From assembly GCF_000423605.1 (NCBI RefSeq), contig NZ_AUIH01000007.1, positions 62,001-126,000 of the forward strand: a stretch of 64,000 bases of DNA, read 5' to 3'. The DNA comes from Saccharospirillum impatiens DSM 12546 (GTDB taxonomy: Bacteria > Pseudomonadota > Gammaproteobacteria > Pseudomonadales > Natronospirillaceae). The translations under genes were made by a program, and so were the position numbers. The notes under the pieces are model-generated. The model was given only the letters and a program-made list of their open reading frames with translations. It was not told the DNA's origin and made no database searches. Positions 37,877 through 47,113 of this stretch are shown piece after piece. Every line of letters starts with the position of its first letter. Positions within the stretch are counted from its first letter, which is position 1.

Positions 37877-38448
37877 GGGGTGTCCTCTTCTGGCTCATCC
37901 ACGTCCGGCACAGTCGTCTCGTCCGTTAACTGTTCAGCTAGTGCTTCGAAATGGTCGAGATACCGACAGACGGCTGGCAACAGTTGCCAGTGACCGGCCT
38001 CACGCCGGGCAAAGCCAAAGGTTTCGGCGCGTTCCATCAGGGCCAGCAAGGCGTCGACATCCAGCCCTTCGGCCTGAAGCAGCTCCTGGTGGTGTTCACT
38101 GGCGGTTGTGAACAGGGCGCGGTCGATGACCCAGTCGCTGAAACGATTCAGCGCTTTGCCTGCGTCGGCCTGGGTGTCGAAAATCACCATAAACAGCAAG
38201 GCGAACTGACGTGACTGCTGGCTGAGGGTGGTGCTTTTTTCGTCGGTATGAAACCAGGCGAAACCGCGTCCGTCGATGCGCAGTTCATAGCCCAGCGCCT
38301 GAAACAGTGCCGCGTACGCCTCTTGCTCCTGTTCCAGTTCAGCCCACAAAGCCGCATCAGACAGCCGGTTCAGGTGTTTGCCACTGTTAAAGTGTTTGAA
38401 CAGGTCGGCCAGGTGCACCAGACGAGTCAGGTCAATGGCTTGAGTCAT
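37873..38448 (-). CDS. jetB: Wadjet/Mks KITE-type subunit JetB (MksE)
   Basis: About 191 residues from the ATG at 38448 (MTQAIDLTRLVHLADLFKHF), with GAGGTACC upstream. Helical winged-helix protein with the MksE-like start FKHFNSGKHLNR and an acidic tail (DVDEPEEDTP). It overlaps jetA by 17 bases and jetC by 4. Assigned by size, sequence pattern and operon position. Confidence 0.8.
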   Translation of the reverse strand: MTQAIDLTRLVHLADLFKHFNSGKHLNRLSDAALWAELEQEQEAYAALFQALGYELRIDGRGFAWFHTDEKSTTLSQQSRQFALLFMVIFDTQADAGKALNRFSDWVIDRALFTTASEHHQELLQAEGLDVDALLALMERAETFGFARREAGHWQLLPAVCRYLDHFEALAEQLTDETTVPDVDEPEEDTP

Positions 38449-39727
38449 TCGGTACCTCGTTTTGCGACGGCGTTCGAGCTTCCAGCCGGTGCGGATAATA
38501 CAGCACCCGGACTGACTGCAATGGGGTGCGGGTTTCATCGGCTTGCAGACGCGCCTGCCAATCGGGTTCGCGCACCAGCTCATGGTAGAGACGCAACAGG
38601 GTGGCGTCTTTGAGTTGCGGGTAATGTTGCTGCAGCCAGAGCAGCAGGTTCTCCACCGGCAAGGCTCGCGCCAGCGCCTGCTTCAGGCGCGGTTCATCGA
38701 CCCAGTCGCTGAGATCAGCCGGGTTGCCGGCCAGGGCTTCGGGAAAGGTTTGTACCTTGGGTTCAAATTGCAGTGCATCGGCCATCAGGGTGCGAATCTC
38801 GTCACCCAGATGCACCAGGGTACGACGTTCGCGTTGCCAGCTGGGCAGCGGCTGCGAATTACCGGTCGATCGCAGTGCCGCTTTGAGGCCGCGCTTGCGT
38901 ACCCGGCCCAACAGCGTGCCGATGGCACTGGAGAGCACATTATGCTGCCGGGCTTCTTCGCGCAGTGGTAACAGCGTGTCCGAACATTGATGGGCCACGA
39001 TTCGCCCGAGACGACGCAGCTCCTTCGCTTGCTGGGCAACCTGTCGCAACTGTAACCGCTGGGTGTAGAGCGCCCCGCGAATGGCCAGTGATTCTTCAGC
39101 CCGATCCAGTGTTTGCACCGCCAGTTTGAGGTGAGGGTAGAAGGTACCGCCGAGACCGCTTTCCATCATTTCGTTCATCGGTTCTACGTAGTGATCGTAG
39201 GCATCCAGAACGTCACGGTAACGTCGCGCGATGGGCATGGAGGCATCGCTTGCCTTGGCTTTTTCGGCCAATTCCAGAATGGCATGCCGGTCGGCATCCA
39301 ACTGGCGGGTGATCTGCCGGAACAGGTCCGACAGACGCGCGGCGCCGGTTCGCACACTGTCCATATCCTGCTGGTCGACGCCCTCGGCCAGCAGCGCCGT
39401 CGCCTCTCGGACAGCCTCGACCCGGGCTTTGAGCACCGCCGATAAACCCAGTTCATGCTCTCGGGTCAGACCGCGCACAAAATCCAGCACCAGCGGGTTA
39501 ATTTGCCAGTCGTCAGTTCGGCTTAACGGCTGCAGCAGATCAGCGGTGCACAGTGAGCGCAGAATGGCCGCCGGTTCGGTGGGATCGTCACTGCCGGTAA
39601 AACGCTCGATCACGGCCAGCAAGTGAGGCGGCTCAAACGCCGGTAACTCACGCGATTGCCGACACAGAGTTTCGATGATGTCCCAATGGCGGTGCAGCTG
39701 GAATATCAGGCTTTTGGGCGAAGCCAT
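38432..39727 (-). CDS. jetA: Wadjet/Mks kleisin subunit JetA (MksF)
   Basis: 431 residues, mostly helical, beginning SPKSLIFQLHRHWDIIETLC with an N-terminal winged-helix region, a central helical bundle and a C-terminal domain (FPEALAGNPADLSDWVDEP). It matches the MksF/JetA kleisin by size, content and place as first gene of a four-gene operon. Divergent from the uracil-DNA glycosylase-like gene, with the promoters in the short gap. Confidence 0.8.
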   Translation of the reverse strand: MASPKSLIFQLHRHWDIIETLCRQSRELPAFEPPHLLAVIERFTGSDDPTEPAAILRSLCTADLLQPLSRTDDWQINPLVLDFVRGLTREHELGLSAVLKARVEAVREATALLAEGVDQQDMDSVRTGAARLSDLFRQITRQLDADRHAILELAEKAKASDASMPIARRYRDVLDAYDHYVEPMNEMMESGLGGTFYPHLKLAVQTLDRAEESLAIRGALYTQRLQLRQVAQQAKELRRLGRIVAHQCSDTLLPLREEARQHNVLSSAIGTLLGRVRKRGLKAALRSTGNSQPLPSWQRERRTLVHLGDEIRTLMADALQFEPKVQTFPEALAGNPADLSDWVDEPRLKQALARALPVENLLLWLQQHYPQLKDATLLRLYHELVREPDWQARLQADETRTPLQSVRVLYYPHRLEARTPSQNEVPNDSSH

Positions 39728-39835
39728 GCGACGTCAGTCCTGTGAATACGATAAACGTTGAGCGATTATGCCAGAGTTGGGTGCGTGCTGTATGTTGAAG
39801 TCACAGACTGTGAACCGCTCAGGAGCTTGGTGACA

Positions 39836-40426
39836 ATGTCTTCAACGTTTAACGCCTTGATGGACCGCATTCACCGCTGTCAGGAGTGCGCCCACCACTT
39901 GCCACTGGCGCCCAAACCCATCCTGCAGGCAGATCCCCGCGCTCGCATTCTGATTGCCGGGCAGGCGCCCGGGCAGCGTGCCCATGACAGCGGTTTGCCG
40001 TTTGACGATCCCAGTGGTGATCGGCTGCGCCGCTGGCTGGGTGTCGACCGCGAGACTTTCTACGATCCGGCCCATTTTGCCATTGTACCCATGGGCTTTT
40101 GTTTTCCGGGAAAGGTACGCAGCGGTGACGCGCCGCCACGCCCGGAATGTGCGCCAAACTGGCGCGAACCTCTGCTAAAAGCGTTGCCCAATATTCAACT
40201 CACGCTGGTGCTCGGCCGCTATGCCTTGGCGTATCACTTGCCGCAATTGGGCGCCACGGTAACCGGGGCTGTCGAGCAGTGGGAGGATGTCTGGCCGGAA
40301 TACCTGCCACTGCCGCACCCCAGCCCTAGAAATCAGGCCTGGTTCAAGCGCAACCCGTGGTTTGAGGAACAGGTTCTGCCCAGGCTTCAGGCGCAGATCT
40401 CGACACTGGTGCCGAGTGGTGACTGA
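39836..40426 (+). CDS. Uracil-DNA glycosylase superfamily protein
   Basis: 196 residues. The family motifs are ILIAGQAPGQRAHDSGLPFDDPSGDRLRRWLG (first motif, shown here over more than one segment: AGQAPG then DDPSGDRLR) and LPLPHPSPRNQAW at the far end. Predicted to act on damaged bases in DNA. A CxxC pair (RCQEC) near the start could be part of an iron-sulfur site, but the full four-cysteine set is not obvious. AGGAG lies upstream. Whether it belongs to the island or the core is unclear. Confidence 0.8.
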   Translation: MSSTFNALMDRIHRCQECAHHLPLAPKPILQADPRARILIAGQAPGQRAHDSGLPFDDPSGDRLRRWLGVDRETFYDPAHFAIVPMGFCFPGKVRSGDAPPRPECAPNWREPLLKALPNIQLTLVLGRYALAYHLPQLGATVTGAVEQWEDVWPEYLPLPHPSPRNQAWFKRNPWFEEQVLPRLQAQISTLVPSGD

Positions 40427-40435
40427 CATGCTGGC

Positions 40436-41227
40436 CTAATCGGCCGGCGCTTCGCGGTACCGGGCCAATATCTGTGCAGCGACCTGCCTGTATTCTGGAG
40501 ATTGGAGCACGCTGTCTATGCGCGTTAGCATCTCTAGAGCATCGGGATGAGCAGAATGAATGCCGACGTGAAATGGAATGCTGGCGTTGGGTATGAACCT
40601 GACCGGTTCAAAGGCAATTTGATCGTCATAACCCAGCTGTTTGGCGATGTGTACCGCCTGCTCGGCGGGCATCACCATAAAATCACCGGCTTGCCGTCGC
40701 ACCAGCATGTGCATCATGGTATTGGTATGACCCAATAACAGGGTATCCAGGCTAGCCGGTATATTGTCCCGCTCCCATTCAGCTCCCTGTTGGCCGATGA
40801 AGGTCAGGCCTTGCAAGTCTTCAAAGCTGCGGGCTTGCTCAAGGCGCTCACGCTGAGGGTGGTCGCGACGATAAATCAGGTAGCCAATGTCGATATGAAA
40901 CAGCGGTGTCTGGCTGAACAGCGCATAACGGCGGCGGTCATCGGACGGGTAGGTCACAAAGCCGTCGATCTGGCCGGTTTCCACAGAGCGTTGCATCCGC
41001 ACCCAGGGACCGGCAGTCATCGTTAACGAGGTGTCAGGCACGCGGTGGAACAGCTCAGCAGTCAGCTCCGGGATAATGCCCTGCGCTCCCTCTGCTCCTA
41101 CGTCACTGATGGGGGCTTCGCCTTCGGCAAACCCCATCGTCCAGCCCTGAGCCCATGCTTGCAGGCCCGTCGCCCCCAAACACAACACCACCAATGGCCA
41201 GACCAAGGCTTTCCGACAACGATTCAT
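40436..41227 (-). CDS. Periplasmic solute-binding protein, family 3 type
   Basis: 263 residues with a signal peptide (cleavage after LQAWAQG region) and a bacterial extracellular solute-binding fold (GIIPELTAELFHRV, GQIDGFVTYPSDDRRRYALFS). No transporter genes are next to it. Such lone proteins may bind amino acids or act as sensors. ATG at 41227 taken because the signal peptide begins there; the frame continues up into yicC. Confidence 0.75.
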   Translation of the reverse strand: MNRCRKALVWPLVVLCLGATGLQAWAQGWTMGFAEGEAPISDVGAEGAQGIIPELTAELFHRVPDTSLTMTAGPWVRMQRSVETGQIDGFVTYPSDDRRRYALFSQTPLFHIDIGYLIYRRDHPQRERLEQARSFEDLQGLTFIGQQGAEWERDNIPASLDTLLLGHTNTMMHMLVRRQAGDFMVMPAEQAVHIAKQLGYDDQIAFEPVRFIPNASIPFHVGIHSAHPDALEMLTRIDSVLQSPEYRQVAAQILARYREAPAD

Positions 41228-41283
41228 TCGCCGTAAAACCGGCCCATTAAGGGCGCGGTTTGATCGGGACCATAGGCTGAGTG

Positions 41284-42147
41284 TCATTCGATATTTTGCA
41301 CCTGCTCACGCATCTGTTCGATCAGCACCTTCAGATCTACCGACGCTTGGGTTACCCGGCTGTTGGTGGCTTTGGACCCCAGCGTATTGGCTTCACGGTT
41401 AAATTCCTGCATCAGAAAGTCCAGCCGTCGACCAATAGCGCCTTTCTGGTTGAGAATGTGCCGAACCTCTCTGGTATGGGTCACCAACCGGTCCAGTTCT
41501 TCTGCCACGTCGGCTTTCTGGGCGAGCATGACTACTTCCTGCTCCAGCCGCTCCGGGTCGAGGTCCACCTGGAATTGCGCCGCTTTGGCATTCAGGGTGT
41601 CGCGGAAGCTGGCGACCCAGCCGGGCATTTCCTCGCGCAGTACGTCCACGATCGCATCAATGTCATCGAGCCGGTCGCTGATCATCTTGCCCAGCTCCTG
41701 ACCTTCACGCTGGCGGTGTGCCATGAAGTCGGTAAGGGCAGTGTCGAACAAGCCCCGCATGGCGGTGAATACCGCCTCCATATCCACGGCTTCCTCGGCG
41801 AGAATGCCCGGGTATTGCAGCAGTGCCAGGGCATCTGGCATGGGGCTGTCGGCGACATTGTCTCGCACCTTGTGCAGGGCCGCGTTCAAAGCTTGCAATC
41901 GTTCCGTATTCACGTCCAAACCGGCACTGGCCTGGTTTGGATAGAACCGCAATTGAACGTCGACTTTGCCTCGTTTGACCTGTTTTTTCAGTGCCTCTCG
42001 CAGCGGCATTTCCACCGGTTTCAGGGTATCGGGCTGGCGAAACGTCGGCTCCAGGTAGCGGTGGTTCACCGAACGAATCTCGACCGACAGGGTACCGAAG
42101 GCGGTGTCTTCTTCACGCCGCGCAAAGGCGGTCATGCTGTCGGTCAT
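41284..42147 (-). CDS. yicC: YicC-family endoribonuclease
   Basis: 287 residues with the family start (MTAFARREEDTAFGTLSVEIRS split from MTDS), RSVNHRYLE, and the C-terminal DUF1732 (RLDFLMQEFNREANTLGSKA). YicC proteins are RNases that affect small RNA stability. Its partner order in Pseudomonas is rph-yicC-gmk; here gmk is 21 kb away across the island, with rph four bases upstream on this strand's reading order. Confidence 0.93.
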   Translation of the reverse strand: MTDSMTAFARREEDTAFGTLSVEIRSVNHRYLEPTFRQPDTLKPVEMPLREALKKQVKRGKVDVQLRFYPNQASAGLDVNTERLQALNAALHKVRDNVADSPMPDALALLQYPGILAEEAVDMEAVFTAMRGLFDTALTDFMAHRQREGQELGKMISDRLDDIDAIVDVLREEMPGWVASFRDTLNAKAAQFQVDLDPERLEQEVVMLAQKADVAEELDRLVTHTREVRHILNQKGAIGRRLDFLMQEFNREANTLGSKATNSRVTQASVDLKVLIEQMREQVQNIE

Positions 42148-42150
42148 GGC

Positions 42151-42873
42151 TCAGGCCTCCGCGTTCAGGGCGGCACGTTGCAGTTCGCACAGCTCAGCCA
42201 CGCCCTTGCCTGCAAGGGCCAGCATGGCGTTCAGTTCTTCCGGCTGGAAGGGTTCGCCTTCGGCTGTGCCCTGAATCTCAATAAAACCACCGTCGCCGGT
42301 CATGATCACGTTCAGGTCGGTATCGCAGGTGCTGTCTTCAGCGTAGTCGAGATCCAGCACCGGGGTGTTCTGCCAGATACCAACCGACACGGCGGCAATG
42401 GGGTGTTTGATCGGGCTGGTTTTGATCATGCCTTTTTCCAGCATGTGGTTAACGGCGTCGGTCAGGGCAACAAAGGCACCGGTAATGGCCGCGGTGCGAG
42501 TACCGCCATCGGCTTGAATCACGTCGCAGTCGAGGGTGATGCTGTGTTCGCCAAGCGCGGTCATATCAATGGCGGCCCGCAACGAACGGCCAATCAGACG
42601 GCCAATCTCTACCGTGCGCCCGCCCTGTTTGCCACGCGCGGCTTCGCGTTGGTTCCGGGAGCCGGTAGCGCGCGGCAACATGCCGTATTCCGCGGTCACC
42701 CACCCCTGGCCTTTGCCCTTCAAAAAACGCGGGACACTGGCTTCAACACTGGCAGTCACGATGACCTGAGTATCACCAAAGCAGACCAGGACGGAGCCTT
42801 CCGCGTGTTTGGTGAAGTTGCGTTGAATGCTGACGGGGCGAAGTTGATCCGGTGTACGTCCACTTGGGCGCAT
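42151..42873 (-). CDS. rph: Ribonuclease PH
   Basis: Phosphorolytic 3' exoribonuclease trimming tRNA ends. The 240-residue protein from this ATG starts [14 protein letters not shown] as expected and shows [25 protein letters not shown] and [14 protein letters not shown]. In-frame ATG and other codons lie just upstream; AAAGG supports the chosen start. Confidence 0.95.
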   Translation of the reverse strand: MRPSGRTPDQLRPVSIQRNFTKHAEGSVLVCFGDTQVIVTASVEASVPRFLKGKGQGWVTAEYGMLPRATGSRNQREAARGKQGGRTVEIGRLIGRSLRAAIDMTALGEHSITLDCDVIQADGGTRTAAITGAFVALTDAVNHMLEKGMIKTSPIKHPIAAVSVGIWQNTPVLDLDYAEDSTCDTDLNVIMTGDGGFIEIQGTAEGEPFQPEELNAMLALAGKGVAELCELQRAALNAEA

Positions 42874-42945
42874 AGGGGTAAAGCCTTTCATTAATAGATG
42901 AACCCGACAGTATAGAGGTCCGGGCCTGCCTGTGCACACCGCGGT

Positions 42946-44424
42946 TTAGCCACAGTCTTCGGGCGCATCCAGACGGGTGAAGCGGTAACTGTAACCGGGC
43001 TGGGCTTCATTGCTGTCGCGCAGCACCCAGGGCAGGGGGTCGGCCGTCTCCCAGTCGAAGGTCTCCGGCCACTGGTTCTCGACCTGTACATAACGGCTGT
43101 CGAGCGCGGGGCTGGTCACCGTCAGCATCGGGCGGGGTGCGTTATCCGGCAGGATCAGGGTAACCGGTACCGGCTGCAGGTTGACGGTTAATAACGTCAT
43201 AATTCCAGGTGTTGTCGGGTCACAATGCGCGTAAGCCTGAATCACCCGGCCGCTGCCACGCACCTCAAACCAGCGCGGGCCCATGAGCCGGTTCCACAGC
43301 ACCTGGGCCCAATAGTCCGGGTTTGGGCTGTAACGCGTTCGGTAGGCCAGTAGCGCGTAGTCACCGCCCACCAGTGACTGACGAATGATTGTATCCTGCC
43401 CGGTACGGGCCGCCGTTCCCAACTGCGTCAGCCACCAGAGGCTGGAACCAAAACGGTTGGTCAACTGGTCAACACCGCCGCACTGGGCCGGACCGGTCTC
43501 CCCCAGCCAGAGTTCGGAATCCGGCGAATAACGGTCGACCCAGCCGCGGACGCGCCTGGCCTGGCGGGTGAACTCGGCGACCGCCTCAATATCGATCAGC
43601 GATTCCCATTCGGTGCCTTCCGTGCGCACCCGGCAGCGTGAAGACTGGGTCGGGTAATAGTGCCAGCTGAAAATGGCCGGGTTGGCTCCATTTTCCAGAA
43701 AAGTCCGGGAACTGCCGACCAGAGGCCGCAGTGGCTCTCCGATTTCCGGCCAAAATGCGTTGGCAGGGCCCGCCAGCGGGATATCGACGGTCTGGGCACG
43801 TGCCCGTGCGAATTCCCGGGTGTATTGATCAAAGCCATACTGGTGGCGCAGGCCAAACATCAGCCAGTGAGCGCCGGGTTCATTGCCGAATTCGAGCACG
43901 CCGTTGTAGTCGTCTGGCAACCAGCCGAGTAACCGTTGCAATTGATCCGGCTGCCAGTCCCCCTGTTGCCGCACCCGTGGGCCGGTGCTGGTGGTGATCA
44001 TCGGGCGAGCGTCAACGGCTCGGGTAAACCTCAGAAACCCGTCCAGGTCACTCTGGTCAAGCCAGGGTTGAGCCGGTGACGGGTCGTCCGGTGACTGCCA
44101 CCAGAGTTTGTCGGCTTCGGTTCCGCCAAGCCGCACCCAGGCCGGGGCCAGAATCCGGCTCCAGTAGCGCAGGCCTTCATCGTCCAGATCAAGCGGGCGC
44201 GGCGGGCCATCGTGGTCGGTCCACCAGTCACCGCCGGTCAGCATGGCTGCATCAATCGCAACACCAACGAAATCCGCACTTGTTTCGCCGCGCTCGAACC
44301 CCAAACTCAGGTAAATAGTGGTCGGGGTCCTGGCAGGGGCCCATACTAACCCGATCAGGATCAGTACCAGCGCGACGGAAAGCCATCGGGGGTGGCGCCA
44401 CAGGGCGCGGAGCAGTGCAGTCAT
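42946..44424 (-). CDS. Membrane-anchored GH79-like glycosidase
   Basis: 492 residues: an N-terminal hydrophobic anchor (WLSVALVLILIGLVWAPA), then a glycoside-hydrolase barrel. WVRLGGTEADKLWW resembles the heparanase/beta-glucuronidase RIGGT-D motif. The likely acid/base is the glutamate in LEFGNEPGAHW (near 180) and the nucleophile the one in LWLGETGPAQCGG (near 306). The C-terminus is a beta domain. Family 79 enzymes remove uronic acids from glycans. The exact substrate and even the family should be confirmed by profile search. Confidence 0.65.
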   Translation of the reverse strand: MTALLRALWRHPRWLSVALVLILIGLVWAPARTPTTIYLSLGFERGETSADFVGVAIDAAMLTGGDWWTDHDGPPRPLDLDDEGLRYWSRILAPAWVRLGGTEADKLWWQSPDDPSPAQPWLDQSDLDGFLRFTRAVDARPMITTSTGPRVRQQGDWQPDQLQRLLGWLPDDYNGVLEFGNEPGAHWLMFGLRHQYGFDQYTREFARARAQTVDIPLAGPANAFWPEIGEPLRPLVGSSRTFLENGANPAIFSWHYYPTQSSRCRVRTEGTEWESLIDIEAVAEFTRQARRVRGWVDRYSPDSELWLGETGPAQCGGVDQLTNRFGSSLWWLTQLGTAARTGQDTIIRQSLVGGDYALLAYRTRYSPNPDYWAQVLWNRLMGPRWFEVRGSGRVIQAYAHCDPTTPGIMTLLTVNLQPVPVTLILPDNAPRPMLTVTSPALDSRYVQVENQWPETFDWETADPLPWVLRDSNEAQPGYSYRFTRLDAPEDCG

Positions 44425-44540
44425 GCATCCGTTATACGACGTTTTTGTGACCGTTTGACGACACCTCAATGACTGCCCGGTGAACACTTCTGGCCACCGC
44501 ATCGTACTGATCCTTCAAGACTCAACAAAAGGACACCACC

Positions 44541-46580
44541 ATGACCAACCCATTGCTCGAACCGCATGAATTGCCTCCCTTTGAGCAATTCAAGGCTGAT
44601 CAGATCGTACCGGCCATGACGGAGATCATCGACACCAGCAAAACCCGCATCGATGAACTGGTTGAGAACACCCCCGAGCCCACCTGGGACACCCTGATCG
44701 AACCGATCAGTGCGCTGGACGAACGGCTCGACAACGCCTGGGCCGTTTTTGGCCATCTGTCGGGTGTTAAGGATTCACCGGAATTGCGCGAAGCCTACAG
44801 CCAGGCCCTGGGGTTACTGACCGATTACCAAAGCTGGCTCGGTCAGCATGACGGTTTATTCAAGGCGTATCAGCAGATCGCACAGCGCGATGACTTCGCC
44901 TCCCTGTCGACGGCTCAAAAGGCCGCCATCGAACAGGCACTGCGTGATTTCCGCCTGTCTGGTATCGACCTGAACGAGAACGATAAAAAAGCCTTCGCCA
45001 CGCTGCAGTCTGAACTGGCTCAATTACAGCAACGGTTCAGCGAGCACCTGCTCGATGCGACCCAGGCCTGGTCACTGCACGTAACCGATGAGACCCGCCT
45101 GGCCGGCTTACCCGAATCAGCCAGGGCCACGCTGGCCCAATACGCCCGCCAAAAAGACAAAAGCGGTTGGCTGGTAACGCTGGAAATGCCTTCAGTGATC
45201 CCGGTGCTGACCTATGCCGACGACCGCGATTTGCGTCGCGAGACCTACCTGGCCCACGTTACCCGGGCTTCTGATGTCGGCCCGAATGGCGGCGTTTACG
45301 ACAATGGCCCGGAAATGACCGACATTCTGACCAAGCGCCAGGCAGCGGCCGAGTTACTGGGGTTCGCCAGCCACGCCGACGTATCACTGGCCACCAAGAT
45401 GGCAGATTCACCAGCCGCGGTACTCGATTTTCTGAATCAGCTAGCTGGCAAGGCCATTCCACAGGCCAAACGGGAGTATCAAGAGCTGGTCGCCTTCGCC
45501 CGGGATGAACTGGGCATGACCGACGAACTGGAGCCCTGGGACATCAGCTACGCCAGTGAAAAACTCAAGGAACAGCGCTACGCAGTCTCCCAGGAGGAGC
45601 TCAAACCCTATTTCCCGGCACCCCGGGTCATTGAGGGCTTGTTTGAGACCGCGCATCGCCTGTTTGACGTCTCCTTTGAGCAAGTGACCGAGTTCGAGAC
45701 CTACCACCCGGATGTTCAGCTCTACAACGTGCTGGAAAATGGCGCGGTGGTGGCCCGTTTTTACATGGACCTTTATGCCCGTGAAGGCAAACGTGGCGGG
45801 GCCTGGATGGATGAGTGCCGCAAACGGGTGCGCATCGGTGGCACCTTGCAGAAACCGGTCGCCTACCTGACCTGCAACTTCACGCCGCCTTTAGATGGCA
45901 AGCCCTCGCTGCTGACGCACGATGAAGTGACCACGCTGTTTCACGAGTTCGGCCACAGCCTGCACCACATGCTCACCCGGGTAGACGTGGGTGATGTCAG
46001 TGGCATCAGCGGTGTGGCCTGGGACGCGGTAGAATTGCCCAGTCAGTTTATGGAGAACTGGTGCTGGGAGCCCGAAGCACTGGCTTTTATTTCCGGTCAC
46101 GTTGACACGGGTGAGCCGCTGCCAGCCGACCTGCTGGAGAAAATGCTGGCCGCGAAGAACTTCCAGTCAGCCATGGCTGCCGCCCGTCAGTTGCAGTTCT
46201 CCCTGTTCGACATGAAGCTGCACAGCAAGACCGAAGGCTTCATGGTGAACGATGTGCAAGCGGTGCTTGACCAGGTGCGGTCTGAAGTGTCGGTCATCAA
46301 AACCTTGCCGGAGAACCGCTTCCAGCACAGTTTTGGCCACATTTTTGCCGGCGGTTATTCAGCGGGCTACTACAGCTACAAGTGGGCGGAAGTACTCAGC
46401 GCCGACGCCTACAGCCGGTTTGAGGAAGAGGGTATTTTCAACGCCAAAACCGGCAAGGCGTTTCGCGATGTGATTCTGGCCAATGGCGGCAGCGTACCGG
46501 CCGGAGAACTGTTCAAGCAGTTCCGTGGGCGGGAGCCGCAAGTCGACGCCCTGCTGCGTCACAGTGGTATCGCAGCCTAA
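44541..46580 (+). CDS. prlC: Oligopeptidase A (M3 metallopeptidase)
   Basis: Cytoplasmic zinc oligopeptidase that degrades signal peptides and short peptides. 679 residues; zinc site HEFGHSLHHML near residue 468 with the downstream glutamate, and the family motifs AWDAVELPSQFMENWCWEP and FAGGYSAGYYSYKWAEVL. AAAGGACACC precedes the ATG. Confidence 0.96.
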   Translation: MTNPLLEPHELPPFEQFKADQIVPAMTEIIDTSKTRIDELVENTPEPTWDTLIEPISALDERLDNAWAVFGHLSGVKDSPELREAYSQALGLLTDYQSWLGQHDGLFKAYQQIAQRDDFASLSTAQKAAIEQALRDFRLSGIDLNENDKKAFATLQSELAQLQQRFSEHLLDATQAWSLHVTDETRLAGLPESARATLAQYARQKDKSGWLVTLEMPSVIPVLTYADDRDLRRETYLAHVTRASDVGPNGGVYDNGPEMTDILTKRQAAAELLGFASHADVSLATKMADSPAAVLDFLNQLAGKAIPQAKREYQELVAFARDELGMTDELEPWDISYASEKLKEQRYAVSQEELKPYFPAPRVIEGLFETAHRLFDVSFEQVTEFETYHPDVQLYNVLENGAVVARFYMDLYAREGKRGGAWMDECRKRVRIGGTLQKPVAYLTCNFTPPLDGKPSLLTHDEVTTLFHEFGHSLHHMLTRVDVGDVSGISGVAWDAVELPSQFMENWCWEPEALAFISGHVDTGEPLPADLLEKMLAAKNFQSAMAAARQLQFSLFDMKLHSKTEGFMVNDVQAVLDQVRSEVSVIKTLPENRFQHSFGHIFAGGYSAGYYSYKWAEVLSADAYSRFEEEGIFNAKTGKAFRDVILANGGSVPAGELFKQFRGREPQVDALLRHSGIAA

Positions 46581-46668
46581 GCTGGCTTCGAGACCATTCG
46601 ACAGGCTCGCCCCGGGCCTGTCAACGCCAGCCTCTGTTGGGTAGCCGTGTTAACGCCACCCGATACAG

Positions 46669-47037
46669 TCACCGGCCTGTGCGCTTAAGGGCCGGTGCCG
46701 CAAAGTTCACCCCGCGCCAGCCCAACCGCATGAACTCCCGGATATTGGCATGATCGGTCCCGTCCGGGTTCGCTAACACATCCACCCGATAGTAGTCGCC
46801 AAACAGCTGCAAGGTCGTCTCGGCAGGCAGATTCATGGCATGTGCAAAACTGAGCAGTTTGCAGGACCCCAGGTTGGTGCCTGCTGCATTATTCTGAACA
46901 CCGGTGGCAAACGCGACCGGTGTGAACTCGAAGTTCGCATCGATCACCGCCATCGTGTCTTCAAACAGGATTTGCTCCGGTTGGGTGTAGATGCGCGCCA
47001 CAAAGGCGGGTAGATCTGTTGGGGTTGCGGCCGTCAT
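46669..47037 (-). CDS. HopJ-type effector family protein
   Basis: 122-residue soluble protein of the HopJ family (FEDTMAVIDANFEFTPVAF, LSFAHAMNLPAETTLQLFGDYYR). Despite its name the family is widespread in free-living bacteria without type III secretion, and no secretion genes are here. Function unknown. Confidence 0.85.
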   Translation of the reverse strand: MTAATPTDLPAFVARIYTQPEQILFEDTMAVIDANFEFTPVAFATGVQNNAAGTNLGSCKLLSFAHAMNLPAETTLQLFGDYYRVDVLANPDGTDHANIREFMRLGWRGVNFAAPALKRTGR

Positions 47038-47113
47038 AATCCGACTCTTTCAGTGAGAAAGCGCCAGAGTATAACGGCACCCGAACGGGGTTGTCACAAG
47101 GCAAACACCGGGT

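Noticed and set aside
20179..41283. Prophage or integrative element
   Set aside because: No integrase, portal, capsid, relaxase, tRNA or matching att repeats seen; content is defence and accessory genes only.
41281..42894. 537-codon plus-strand open frame
   Set aside because: Antisense to both yicC and rph, which are certain; composition (His/Gln/Phe-rich) is typical of a shadow.
46600..46622. Hairpin gacaggc/gcctgtc after prlC
   Set aside because: Pairing is short and has no T-tract; too weak to call a terminator.
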